A DNA stretch of 27,660 bases from Candidatus Aminicenantota bacterium (GTDB lineage: Bacteria > Acidobacteriota > Aminicenantia > UBA2199), in NCBI GenBank assembly GCA_026393775.1, contig JAPKZM010000253.1, positions 1 to 27,660 on the forward strand, written 5' to 3'. A model generated the notes under the pieces. That model was not told where the DNA came from and did no database searches. It worked only from the letters and a program-made list of their open reading frames with translations. Shown piece by piece: positions 6,874-14,951 of the stretch (positions within the stretch are counted from its first letter, which is position 1; every line of letters begins with the position of its first letter). The position numbers and the translations under genes were made by a program.

Positions 6874-6879
6874 TATAAT
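6874..6879 (+). promoter_or_regulatory. Consensus -10 box for the aminomutase gene
   Basis: A perfect TATAAT lies 26 bases before the ATG at 6906, the same distance as for the racemase gene. No good -35 is visible. The predicted leader is about 20 bases and includes TTTAGGAG. Confidence 0.5.
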
Positions 6880-6905
6880 TTCCAAGACACTTTAGGAGCA
6901 AGACA

Positions 6906-8051
6906 ATGGCATACAAGGACATCCTGAAGAATTCGATCAAGACGTTCGAGGACCTGGAAAAGTGGCTTATCGGCCAGAAGGCCCGGGTCGATCCCCGGCT
7001 GCGCGACGTCATCGCCAAGTATCCCATGCGAGTGAACACCTACTACCTCGGCCTGATCGAGAAAATGAACGATGGCATCTGGAAGCAGGCCATCCCCGAC
7101 GTCGAGGAACTCGAACACTACATGGACCTGACCGCCGACCCGCTGGATGAGGAGGGCGACATCCCGCTGGGCGGCCCGCGCACGATCATCCACCGCTATC
7201 CCGACCGCGTCCTGCTCTTCGTATCGACCGAGTGTGCCATGTACTGCCGCTTCTGCACCCGCAAGCGCAAAGTGGGAGACGAGCTCAAGAACCCCTCCCT
7301 CGACGAGATCAACAAGGGCATCGAGTACATCGCCAGCCACGAGGATATCCGCGACGTGCTGATCTCTGGCGGCGATCCTTTCCTGCTCGGCACCAAGCGC
7401 CTCGACGAGATCCTGGGCAAGGTGAGAAAGATCCCGCACATCGACCTGTTCCGCATCGGCACCCGCGTCCCCTGCGTCTGGCCGCAGAAGCTGATCGAGG
7501 ATGCCGAGTTCGTCGAGATGCTCAGGAGCCATACGCCCAAGTCGCTCAAGGAGCCGCAGTTCTTCATCAATACCCACTTCAACCATCCCAACGAGATCAC
7601 CGAGCAGAGCTATCAGGCGGTCAAGGTGCTCCGCGACCTGGGCATTCCCGTGGGCAACCAGAGCGTCCTTTTAAAAGGGGTCAACGACGACACCGACGTG
7701 ATGCGCGACCTGGTGCACGGCCTCGGCCGGATGGGGATCAAGCCCTATTACCTCTACTATGCCGACTTCGTCGAGGGGACCGGCCATTTTAGGACCGAGA
7801 TCTACAGCGGCAAGGAGATCTGCCGCGACCTGTGCGGGGCCACCACCGGCTTCCTGCGCCCGACCTACGTGGTCGACGCTCTGGGCGGCCGGGGCAAGAC
7901 GCCGGTCGACCTTGGCTACTCGGAAGGAATCAGCGACGACCGCAGGGGCGGGGTGATCAGCTCGCCGCTCGGGCTTGGCAAAGTCTACGTCAACGATCCG
8001 ATCGAAAAGGTGGAGGGAAAGCCGAGCCGGCACAACCCCAACCGCAAGTAG
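6906..8051 (+). CDS. kamA: Lysine 2,3-aminomutase-family radical SAM enzyme
   Basis: A 381-residue KamA-type enzyme that would move an amino group from C2 to C3 using a [4Fe-4S] cluster, S-adenosylmethionine and PLP. The radical SAM motif is C110-x3-C114-x2-C117, SGGDPF (154-159) is the SAM-contacting loop, and K331 in GGRGK is the PLP lysine. D287 and D324 keep the spacing of the two Asp that bind the lysine epsilon-amino group in the clostridial enzyme (D293, D330); glutamate 2,3-aminomutases have Lys and Asn there. Lysine or a similar diamine is thus the likely substrate. AGGAG at 6894-6898 supports the ATG. No lysine-fermentation genes or beta-lysine acetyltransferase are adjacent, so beta-lysine may serve as an osmolyte precursor or modifier. 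Confidence 0.88.
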   Translation: MAYKDILKNSIKTFEDLEKWLIGQKARVDPRLRDVIAKYPMRVNTYYLGLIEKMNDGIWKQAIPDVEELEHYMDLTADPLDEEGDIPLGGPRTIIHRYPDRVLLFVSTECAMYCRFCTRKRKVGDELKNPSLDEINKGIEYIASHEDIRDVLISGGDPFLLGTKRLDEILGKVRKIPHIDLFRIGTRVPCVWPQKLIEDAEFVEMLRSHTPKSLKEPQFFINTHFNHPNEITEQSYQAVKVLRDLGIPVGNQSVLLKGVNDDTDVMRDLVHGLGRMGIKPYYLYYADFVEGTGHFRTEIYSGKEICRDLCGATTGFLRPTYVVDALGGRGKTPVDLGYSEGISDDRRGGVISSPLGLGKVYVNDPIEKVEGKPSRHNPNRK

Positions 8052-8155
8052 GGAAAAATCAAGGATAATCGTGCATTTCCATAGCGGATGGGATCATTCA
8101 TGCGTCGCGCGCATTGGTTGAGTGCGGGACGCCAATGCGGAGCAAGGAGGATGTA

Positions 8156-8761
8156 GTGGTAAAAGTAAAGGGCAAGGTCGGTCTGCTGGCCGGAATTTTG
8201 CTGTTCTCCTGGGGTTGCGGCAATCCCTACTATTTCGACTTGCAAACCGAAGTCCCGCCAAGACATGAGGACTGGAGGATTGACAAGGTCCTGCTGGTCG
8301 AAGACGTTGAGATCAGCGAAACCTACCGGGATTCCCGTATCGTCTGCCGGGAGTCGCCGTTCCAGGTGAAGTATCACAATACGGCATCCTGGTCGAAATC
8401 GCCCGATGAATTGATCGAGGACGCCGTGGTCCTTTTCTGGAAACAAAGGGCGGTTTTTAAAAAAGTGAACACGTATGGTTCAGGGAAGGATCCCGATTGG
8501 ACGATGAGGATGCGCATTGATATTATTGAAAAATGTCTTGTTCAGAAAAACTGGTATGCGCGGCTGGCCCTGGAGATGGAAATAGTGAATCCCGAAAACA
8601 ACGAAACTCTGCTGGTCCATTCCTTCGACCGGAGATCAGCATTGGGAAAGAACCGCATCCGCCTGGTTCCGGAAAAAATCTCGCAGATCCTTTATGAAGA
8701 GCTGCTGAAGGTCGAGGCGAAGCTTCAAGAAATTGCCAGATCAAAAAAAGAAGATTCCTGA
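8156..8761 (+). CDS. Lipoprotein, possibly an ABC-transport auxiliary (PqiC-like) protein
   Basis: A 201-residue exported lipoprotein. The GTG at 8156 is chosen because AAGGAGG at 8144-8150 is five bases away and it gives a textbook signal peptide: Lys-rich start, hydrophobic core LLAGILLF, then the lipobox SWGC with the cysteine at residue 21. An upstream in-frame ATG at 8135 would bury the signal. The mature part is a mixed alpha/beta domain of about 180 residues with a W.....P...I...V region, reminiscent of the auxiliary lipoproteins that accompany MlaD/PqiB-type lipid transport systems. That assignment is tentative, and no permease, ATPase or MCE gene is beside it. Confidence 0.75.
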   Translation: MVKVKGKVGLLAGILLFSWGCGNPYYFDLQTEVPPRHEDWRIDKVLLVEDVEISETYRDSRIVCRESPFQVKYHNTASWSKSPDELIEDAVVLFWKQRAVFKKVNTYGSGKDPDWTMRMRIDIIEKCLVQKNWYARLALEMEIVNPENNETLLVHSFDRRSALGKNRIRLVPEKISQILYEELLKVEAKLQEIARSKKEDS

Positions 8762-8794
8762 CGGGATAGTGATCAACGGCATATTGGAAGGGCC

Positions 8795-8887
8795 ATGAAA
8801 AAAAGCAATAAGGAGAGCAAGATGCAGTGGTACGAAGAGTTGTTCAAGGACTACGGCGAAAAATACGACAAGGAGAATTTCAAATGA
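8795..8887 (+). pseudogene. Mini-ORF repeating the start of the downstream methyltransferase
   Basis: The ATG at 8822 opens MQWYEELFKDYGEKYDKE then NFK and a TGA at 8885-8887. The downstream gene begins MTQWYEELFKDYAGKYDQE. The two differ mostly at third codon positions (TAC/TAT, GAA/GAG, TTG/CTG, GAC/GAT), which shows both evolved as coding sequence. This is best read as the 5' stub of a tandem paralogue whose remainder was deleted. It has its own AAGGAG (8810-8815); an in-frame ATG at 8795 would make it 30 residues. Its stop overlaps the methyltransferase start (ATGA, 8884-8887), and its own codons supply that gene's ribosome binding site AAGGAG (8870-8875). It may now act as a translated leader. 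Confidence 0.7.
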
Positions 8888-9645
8888 CACAGTGGTATGA
8901 GGAGCTGTTCAAGGATTATGCAGGAAAATACGACCAGGAGCCTTATACCCAGGGCACTGTCGGCGAGTGCGATTTCATCGAGAAGGAAATAGGGCGGAAC
9001 AAAAAGACACGGATACTGGACATCGGCTGCGGCACTGGCCGCCACGCCCTGGAACTGGCGCGCCGGGGCTACAAGGTGGTCGGCGTCGACTTGTCGGAAT
9101 CGCAGCTGCGCCGGGCGAAAGAAAAAGCCGCTGAACAGAACCTGCAGGTCGTTTTCCGGAAGCGCGACGCGCGAAAGCTCCTTTTCCGGCATGAATTCGA
9201 CCTGGCCATCATGCTGTGCGAGGGTGCTTTCCCGCTGATGGAGACCGACGAGATGAACTTCCGCATTCTGCAGGGTGCCGCCAAAGCGCTGAAGTCGGGC
9301 GGCAAGCTCATTTTTACCACCCTCAACGGCCTCTTTCCCCTGTTCCACTCGGTGAAGGATTTCCTCGAGGCGGAGAAAGGGGAGAGTGGCGCCGCCTGCG
9401 TGGAGAGTTCGTTCGACCTGATGACCTTCCGCGACCGCAATGTCACGACCATCGTCGATGACCATGGGAAGACAAGAGAACTGCGCTGCGACGAGCGTTA
9501 TTACGTGCCCTGCGAGATCACCTGGCTGCTGAAAACGCTTGGTTTCAAGACCATCGATATATATGGTGCCCGCCTCGGCGCTTTCAGCCGTGCCGACAAG
9601 CTGACGAGCGAGGATTTCGAGATGCTGGTAATCGCCGGAAAATAG
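8884..9645 (+). CDS. Class I SAM-dependent methyltransferase
   Basis: A 253-residue Rossmann-fold methyltransferase. Motif I is ILDIGCGTGRHALELA (residues 44-59), the acidic end of strand 2 is VVGVDLS (65-71), and motif IV lies in the DLAIMLCEGAFPLM stretch. The N-terminal helix WYEELFKDYAGKYD is common in small-molecule methyltransferases of the UbiE/Methyltransf_25 type; the substrate is unknown. The long in-frame extension back to a GTG at 8827 is not real, because it reads the preceding mini-ORF out of frame. The ATG at 8884 has AAGGAG eight bases upstream and forms an ATGA overlap with the mini-ORF, so translational coupling is likely. Confidence 0.87.
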   Translation: MTQWYEELFKDYAGKYDQEPYTQGTVGECDFIEKEIGRNKKTRILDIGCGTGRHALELARRGYKVVGVDLSESQLRRAKEKAAEQNLQVVFRKRDARKLLFRHEFDLAIMLCEGAFPLMETDEMNFRILQGAAKALKSGGKLIFTTLNGLFPLFHSVKDFLEAEKGESGAACVESSFDLMTFRDRNVTTIVDDHGKTRELRCDERYYVPCEITWLLKTLGFKTIDIYGARLGAFSRADKLTSEDFEMLVIAGK

Positions 9646-9687
9646 TTGAAATGAGGCACTGAATCATGCTTTTAAAAAGGAAAAATC

Positions 9688-10335
9688 ATGAAGAAAAACA
9701 AAGGCAGCGCGGCTCAGGGGAAACATTTTGAATGCCATCCTTTGACCAGGGGCCGCTGGGGCGATTTTGAGGAGCTTTTTGGCAGCCGGGGGGCTTGCGG
9801 GGGGTGTTGGTGCATGTCTTGGCGTCTGCCGCGGAAAGAGTTCAACGCCCGGAAGGGTGAAGGCAACCGTCAGGCTATGAAGGCGCTGGTGGAGTCGGGA
9901 GTGGTACCGGGCCTGCTGGGCTATCTGGACGGCTGCCCGGTCGGTTGGTGCTCGCTGGCTCCGCGCGAACAGTTCCCGGCCCTGGCCCGCTCGCGTGTCC
10001 TCCAACCCGTGGACAACCAGCCCTGCTGGTCGGTCTCCTGCCTGTTCGTGCAGCGCTCCTGCCGCAACCAAGGCGTGGCGACTCTCCTGCTTGGGGCGGC
10101 CGTCGAGTATGTCAAAGGCAAGGATGTTTCTTTCCTGGAAGGATATCCCGTCGAACCGTGGGTCGGCAAGCCCATACCCGCAGCCTTCGCCTGGACCGGT
10201 GTTCCGAAGGTTTTCGCCGCGAATGGTTTTAGGGAAGTGTTGCGCCGTTCGACCACGCGTCCGATCATGCGTTTCGATTTTCGCATGGTCCGCCGTCAGG
10301 GCGGATCGCAAAAAAAGGAGGAAATGATCCGGTGA
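9688..10335 (+). CDS. GNAT-family N-acetyltransferase
   Basis: A 215-residue GNAT-fold protein. The N-terminal GACGGCWCMSWRLP segment is typical of a GNAT subgroup often found beside small-molecule resistance or modification genes. The acetyl-CoA loop is Q-S-C-R-N-Q-G-V-A-T (about residues 124-133), followed by the helix LLLGAAVEYV. The last third carries AFAWTGVPKVFAANGF, the usual C-terminal strand-helix element. Substrate unknown. The ATG at 9688 follows AAAAAGG. The stop codon overlaps the GTG of the next gene (GTGA, 10332-10335), so the two are probably translated together. Confidence 0.82.
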   Translation: MKKNKGSAAQGKHFECHPLTRGRWGDFEELFGSRGACGGCWCMSWRLPRKEFNARKGEGNRQAMKALVESGVVPGLLGYLDGCPVGWCSLAPREQFPALARSRVLQPVDNQPCWSVSCLFVQRSCRNQGVATLLLGAAVEYVKGKDVSFLEGYPVEPWVGKPIPAAFAWTGVPKVFAANGFREVLRRSTTRPIMRFDFRMVRRQGGSQKKEEMIR

Positions 10336-11273
10336 GCGTTAAAATTTATCTACGTCATACGGGCCGGCTCGGCAATTCGGCGTGGTCGCGGCTGGTGGTC
10401 GCCTGCGGGCTATGCGCCTGGCTGGCAACGAACGTTGCCTTGGCCCAGGTGGCAGAACCGGCCGTCTGGCCGGTGACGGGTAAAGGTCTTTGGATCTGGA
10501 TCGAAGCCAAAACCGACTTCGCTCCCGAACAAACCAACACGGCATTTAAAAGAGCGGTCGATGAAGGGCTGACCTTTCTCGATCCCGAATTCAGCACGAC
10601 CGTGTTTTTTGCCAGGGACATCCGTCTGACCGAGGGCAAGGCCAAGGAGAGACGAAAGTACCCGGACCAAGCAGCGAAAGCGGATGATATCAGGATGGAG
10701 GTCGAATGGCAAACCGGAGACATGAATCAGTACCGCGGTTCGGGTTATCGCTTCTTTGCCTTGAATTCCGTCCGCAGCCTGGATTTGCGTTACTGGCCCG
10801 ATTTGAAGGGGAGCTTTCCCAAGATTCCAGATGGCGAGAATTGGAATGTCAGCCTCTATGCCGGATCCCTGTATAATTTTTTCTTCAGAAGCGAGGATTC
10901 GGCCCGCAATTTCATCCATGCCGTCGCTTCCGCCCTCAAGCAAAGGGGGGTCGCGATCACCTTTTCCAGGTTTGGCATGATGTGGGAGAATGTAACTCCC
11001 GCCCAGGCGGCCGAGTTGGCAAGGCCGAACGATGCGGGCGTCTTGATCACAAAGGTGGCGATCGCCGGACCGGCGGACCGGGTCGGCATCCGGCCGCTGG
11101 ATGTGGTTCTCGAAGCGGACGGTTCCCCGGTTAAAAACTTCTCCCTTTTTTCCCTGCTGCTGGATGGGAAGGCTCCCGGGACAAAGGTCACGTTGCTCAT
11201 GTTGCGGCGCCTGAAGCCCTTCCCGGAAGAGAGCGAATGGAAATCCCTGACGATGGAAATCGAGGCCAGATAG
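10332..11273 (+). CDS. Secreted protein with a C-terminal PDZ domain
   Basis: A 313-residue exported protein. The first ~38 residues form a Sec signal (basic start, hydrophobic LVVACGLCAWLATNVALA, likely cleavage after ALA). The central part (about 45-215) is rich in aromatic residues and matches no family I recognise. Residues about 225-300 look like a PDZ domain: GVLITKVAIAGPADRVGI, then RPLDVVLEADGSPV, then a long helix and KVTLLMLRR. A PDZ-like ligand-binding role at the cell surface is expected; no protease triad is visible. GTG 10332 overlaps the GNAT stop (GTGA) and has AAGGAGG at 10315-10321, ten bases upstream. Confidence 0.75.
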   Translation: MSVKIYLRHTGRLGNSAWSRLVVACGLCAWLATNVALAQVAEPAVWPVTGKGLWIWIEAKTDFAPEQTNTAFKRAVDEGLTFLDPEFSTTVFFARDIRLTEGKAKERRKYPDQAAKADDIRMEVEWQTGDMNQYRGSGYRFFALNSVRSLDLRYWPDLKGSFPKIPDGENWNVSLYAGSLYNFFFRSEDSARNFIHAVASALKQRGVAITFSRFGMMWENVTPAQAAELARPNDAGVLITKVAIAGPADRVGIRPLDVVLEADGSPVKNFSLFSLLLDGKAPGTKVTLLMLRRLKPFPEESEWKSLTMEIEAR

Positions 11274-11293
11274 CCGCGGCAGACCTTAATCCC

Positions 11294-11322
11294 TTGCCCG
11301 TTCGCCCAGGTAATGATAAAAT
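11294..11322 (+). promoter_or_regulatory. Promoter of the former cstA gene
   Basis: TTGCCC at 11294-11299 and TAAAAT at 11317-11322 are 17 bases apart. The predicted start of transcription (11328-11330) falls on the ATG at 11328, the apparent original start of the cstA fragment. Confidence 0.55.
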
Positions 11323-11327
11323 AATAC

Positions 11328-11515
11328 ATGGCCAATCTTAATGTCCCGCGGGGGCGGCGGTGATCGCCCTGGTCGTCGTGATCTCAGCGGTAGTTCTTGC
11401 CGCGGCATACCTTGTCTACGGCCGTTTCCTGGCGCGCCGCTTGCAGTTGGACGATTCCAAGCCCACGCCGGCGGTGTCGATCAACGACGACCAGGACTTC
11501 GTCCCCGCTTCCGCC
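11328..11515 (+). pseudogene. cstA: 5' remnant of a carbon starvation protein (cstA) gene
   Basis: The ATG at 11328 reads MANLN and then leaves frame (stop at 11361-11363). One base off, the frame that opens at GTG 11360 gives a membrane helix and then YGRFLARRLQLDDSKPTPAV and NDDQDFVPA. This is the hallmark N terminus of CstA-type peptide/pyruvate transporters (YRFYG...., then D..R.TPA...NDG.DYVP). Similarity ends at about residue 51 (nt 11504-11515), where CstA should continue into its GHHFASIAGAGP region. So only about 8% of cstA remains, with a likely one-base frameshift near its start, fused in frame to the cyclase gene. Confidence 0.65.
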
Positions 11516-12400
11516 GGCAACCATGAGCCTCGTTTGGCAAGTAAATTAAAGTCCATGAAATTTCTTGCGAATCTTGAGCGGCGAAACAAGCTCCTCTGGA
11601 CGATAGCGGGGTTTGCGCTCATCGGCGGGGTCGGGTTCCTCGACTTCGTTACCGGTTATGAGCTCGCGTTTTCATTGTTCTATTTGCTTCCCGTTTCTTT
11701 GCTCGCCTGGTTCACGGGCCAGCGCCTGGGAATGCTGGCATCCATCGCCAGCGCTTGCGTATGGCTTGCTGCCGATGTGGCGGCAGGGAGCTCATATTCA
11801 CAACCTTTCATCTATGCCTGGAACACCTTGATCCGTTTTAGTTTTTTTGTCATTCCAGTTTTACTTTTATCGTCCCTAAAAAGAACGCTGAACCGCGAAA
11901 AAGAATTGGCGCGCACGGACTATTTGACCGGCGCAGCCAATTCACGTTTCTTTTATGATTTGCTGCAGATGGAGATCGACCGTTCCCATCGATATGGGCG
12001 CCCATTTACTTTGGCCATTATTGACCTTGACAACTTCAAAACCGTGAATGACGAGTTCGGACATTCCATAGGTGACCCAGTCCTTTGTATCGTGGTCAGT
12101 TCCATCAGAAAATGTTTGCGCAAAACAGATTTGGTAGCCCGGCTTGGCGGTGATGAGTTTGCATTGTTGTTGCCCGAAATCGATGTGGAATCGGCCCGTG
12201 TCGTTCTCGCCAAGCTGCAAAGCGGTCTTGCGGAAAAAATGCGCCAATGCCATTGGCCGGTCACATTCAGCATCGGCGTGCTGATCAGCAGTGCCGCGTC
12301 TAATACAGCCGACGAATTGGTCAGAATGGCGGATGATTTGATGTATGCGGTGAAACGTGCCGGCAAGGATGCGATCCAATACTCCACCTATGCGGGCTGA
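11360..12400 (+). CDS. Membrane diguanylate cyclase (GGDEF), with a cstA-derived N terminus
   Basis: A predicted c-di-GMP synthase of 346 residues. Residues 1-51 derive from CstA. From M66 (ATG 11555) a typical cyclase begins: four membrane helices (about 78-96, 100-120, 124-142, 150-173), a short linker, then the GGDEF domain (about 186-343). RTDYLTGAANSRFF opens the domain, the signature is GGDEF at 263-267, and the inhibitory I-site RxxD is R254-D257, five residues before it, so product feedback is expected. All catalytic features look intact. The native start is probably 11555, but there is no good ribosome binding site there; translation from GTG 11360 would give a protein with one extra membrane helix. 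Which start is used is undecided. Confidence 0.85.
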   Translation: MIALVVVISAVVLAAAYLVYGRFLARRLQLDDSKPTPAVSINDDQDFVPASAGNHEPRLASKLKSMKFLANLERRNKLLWTIAGFALIGGVGFLDFVTGYELAFSLFYLLPVSLLAWFTGQRLGMLASIASACVWLAADVAAGSSYSQPFIYAWNTLIRFSFFVIPVLLLSSLKRTLNREKELARTDYLTGAANSRFFYDLLQMEIDRSHRYGRPFTLAIIDLDNFKTVNDEFGHSIGDPVLCIVVSSIRKCLRKTDLVARLGGDEFALLLPEIDVESARVVLAKLQSGLAEKMRQCHWPVTFSIGVLISSAASNTADELVRMADDLMYAVKRAGKDAIQYSTYAG

Positions 12401-12491
12401 CGCCTGCCGGAATCCGCTTTGGCTTGAAAAATAAATTTCTTTTTATATCTTGAAAGTGTATAGTAAATAGCCCGGTAAGCAGGATGGAAAT

Positions 12492-14810
12492 ATGAATACA
12501 AGACAACAATCCGAAAATGAGCAGTACAAAGATCCCGTCTGCAACATGGTTGTGTCCAGCGACTCCGCAACCCATTACCGGCATGCGGGCAAAGACTATT
12601 ATTTCTGCTGTGAACATTGTTTGCGCAAATTCAAAGAACATCCTGAACCCTATCTGGAAAAGAAAACCTCGGCAGCTTCTGAAATGCAGGGCGGGCCGGT
12701 CACCTACACCTGCCCAATGCACCCGGACGTGCGGCAGGAGCACCCCGGTAATTGTCCGAAATGCGGCATGGCTCTGGAAGCGGTCGCGGTCCGGCAGGAA
12801 GAAAAGAATGAAGAACTGATCAACATGAGCCGCCGCTTCTGGATCAGCGTCGCACTGGCGGCGCCGGTGTTCATTCTGGCCATGATCGCCGACCTGGCGC
12901 CGGTCTGGCTGCCCTCAGGGCTTTCCCTGCACATGGTGCAATGGATAGAATTCACGCTGGCGACGCCGGTCGTATGGTGGGGCGGTTGGCCGTTTTTTGT
13001 CCGCGGCTGGCAATCGCTGCGCACCTGGAACCTCAATATGTTCACCTTGATCGCGCTGGGTATTTCCGTGGCCTGGACATACAGCGTCGTGGCCCTGGTG
13101 TTCCCGCAAATTTTCCCTTCCATCATGCAAATGGAAGGCGGGATGGTGGATGTCTACTTTGAAGCCGCGGCCGTGATCACGGCCCTGGTGCTGCTGGGGC
13201 AGGTCCTTGAATTGCGTGCACGCTCACGGACCAATACCGCCATTCGGTTGCTGCTCGGCCTCGCCCCGAAGACGGCGCGCCTCGTGCGCCATGATGGAAC
13301 AGAAGAAGATATCCTGCTGGAGAATGTGCAGCCCGGAGATATTTTGCGCGTGCGCCCCGGCGAGAAAGTACCCGTGGATGGCACGGTCACCGATGGCGCA
13401 AGCCACGTGGACGAATCCATGGTTAGCGGAGAATCCATGCCGGTGGCAAAGACGAATGGCGCGAAACTGATCGGGGCGACGGTCAATGGCACGGGCAGTT
13501 TGTTGATGCGGGCGGAAAAAGTCGGCTCTGACACGCTACTGGCGCAAATTGTCAGGATGGTAGCCGAGGCGCAGCGTTCGCGAGCGCCCATTCAAAAACT
13601 GGCCGATGTCGTCGCCGGCTACTTTGTACCCGCGGTGGTGAGTATTGCCGCGGTCGCCTTTGTCGTTTGGCTGGCCTGGGGGCCCGAACCGCGCCTGGCC
13701 CATGCCGTCGTGAATGCCGTCGCGGTACTGATCATCGCCTGTCCCTGCGCCCTGGGACTGGCTACGCCTATCGCCATCATGGTGGGAACGGGGCGCGGGG
13801 CCATGGCCGGAGTTTTAATCAAGAATGCCGAAGCGCTGGAGATCATGGAAAAGGTGGATACCCTGGTCGTGGACAAGACCGGAACGCTAACCGAAGGCAA
13901 GCCCAAGCTGGTCGCGGTGCAAGCGGAAGCAGGGTTTAGCGAAGAAGAAATATTGCGCGTGACCGCCAGCCTTGAACGCGGCAGCGAACACCCCCTGGCG
14001 GAAGCGATCGTACAGGGAGCGGAAAAAAAGGGGATCGGGCTGGTCCAGGCCGATCGCTTCCAGTCCATTACCGGAAAAGGCGTCAGCGGTGAAGTGGATG
14101 GAAAGAAGGTGGCGGCCGGGAACGCAAAACTGCTGGAAGACCTGGGCATCCCCCCGGGAGGTTTGTTGCCGCAAGCGGACAAACAACGCGCCGAAGGCCA
14201 GACCGTCATTCTGGTCGCCATCAACGGCCACGCGGCGGGTTTGCTCGGAGTCGCCGACCCGATCAAAGGCTCGACGGCCGAAGCCATTCGCGCCTTGCAT
14301 GACGAAGGTATCCGCATCGTGATGCTCACCGGCGACAACCGTGCCACCGCGAATGCCGTTGCCGGCAAGCTGGATATCGACCAGGTCCATGCCGAAGTAA
14401 TGCCCCAACAAAAAACCGAACGGATCAAGCAGCTTCAGGCGGAAGGCCGCATCGTCGCCATGGCCGGTGACGGCATCAACGATGCCCCGGCGCTAGCCCA
14501 AGCCCAGGTCGGTATCGCCATGGGCGCGGGTACCGATGTGGCCATCGAAAGCGCCGGCGTAACTTTAGTCAAAGGCGACCTGCGGGGTATCGTCAGGGCC
14601 AGGCGCTTGAGCCGGGCCACCATGCGCAATATCAGACAAAATTTGTTCTTTGCTTTCGTTTATAACACGGCGGGTATTCCTATCGCCGCGGGAGTGTTGT
14701 ATCCCTTCTTCGGGATCCTGCTGTCGCCGATCATCGCCGCGGCGGCGATGAGTTTCAGCTCGGTTTCCGTGATCAGCAATTCGCTCCGGCTCAAGCGGGC
14801 GCAATTGTAA
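12492..14810 (+). CDS. copA: Cu+-type heavy-metal P1B ATPase with YHS and metal-binding domains
   Basis: A 772-residue copper-exporting P-type ATPase. An N-terminal YHS domain (about 13-55; C17, C39, C40, C43) and a YTCPMHPDV...CPKCGM metal-binding domain (71-95) replace the usual GMxCxxC domain. Eight membrane helices follow. The actuator loop has SGES (312-315), helix 6 has CPC (417-419), the phosphorylated Asp is D461 in DKTGT, HP is H500-P501, and TGDN (613-616) and GDGIND (659-664) complete the ATPase set. Y724-N725 and M753-x2-S756-S757 are the Cu+ ligands of P1B-1 pumps. It would export Cu+ (or Ag+) from the cytoplasm. A TATAGT at 12459-12464 may be the -10 box, with a poor -35. No copper chaperone or CueR/CsoR-type regulator is adjacent. 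Confidence 0.92.
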   Translation: MNTRQQSENEQYKDPVCNMVVSSDSATHYRHAGKDYYFCCEHCLRKFKEHPEPYLEKKTSAASEMQGGPVTYTCPMHPDVRQEHPGNCPKCGMALEAVAVRQEEKNEELINMSRRFWISVALAAPVFILAMIADLAPVWLPSGLSLHMVQWIEFTLATPVVWWGGWPFFVRGWQSLRTWNLNMFTLIALGISVAWTYSVVALVFPQIFPSIMQMEGGMVDVYFEAAAVITALVLLGQVLELRARSRTNTAIRLLLGLAPKTARLVRHDGTEEDILLENVQPGDILRVRPGEKVPVDGTVTDGASHVDESMVSGESMPVAKTNGAKLIGATVNGTGSLLMRAEKVGSDTLLAQIVRMVAEAQRSRAPIQKLADVVAGYFVPAVVSIAAVAFVVWLAWGPEPRLAHAVVNAVAVLIIACPCALGLATPIAIMVGTGRGAMAGVLIKNAEALEIMEKVDTLVVDKTGTLTEGKPKLVAVQAEAGFSEEEILRVTASLERGSEHPLAEAIVQGAEKKGIGLVQADRFQSITGKGVSGEVDGKKVAAGNAKLLEDLGIPPGGLLPQADKQRAEGQTVILVAINGHAAGLLGVADPIKGSTAEAIRALHDEGIRIVMLTGDNRATANAVAGKLDIDQVHAEVMPQQKTERIKQLQAEGRIVAMAGDGINDAPALAQAQVGIAMGAGTDVAIESAGVTLVKGDLRGIVRARRLSRATMRNIRQNLFFAFVYNTAGIPIAAGVLYPFFGILLSPIIAAAAMSFSSVSVISNSLRLKRAQL

Positions 14811-14887
14811 GATCAGATCGCCTGCCCCTTAAACTGGCTCACGTCCAATCAAGCTTGAAAAAACTCCACGGCGACCCTGCGGGGAAA

Positions 14888-14916
14888 TTTACAAACGGGC
14901 GGAGTTGTGATATCTT
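14888..14916 (+). promoter_or_regulatory. Sigma70-type promoter for the smc gene
   Basis: TTTACA at 14888-14893 and TATCTT at 14911-14916 are separated by 17 bases. Transcription would start near 14923, about 29 bases before the smc start codon. Confidence 0.55.
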
Positions 14917-14951
14917 GATAGCGGCCGGTAGGGTTCGGCCCGGACGGAATC

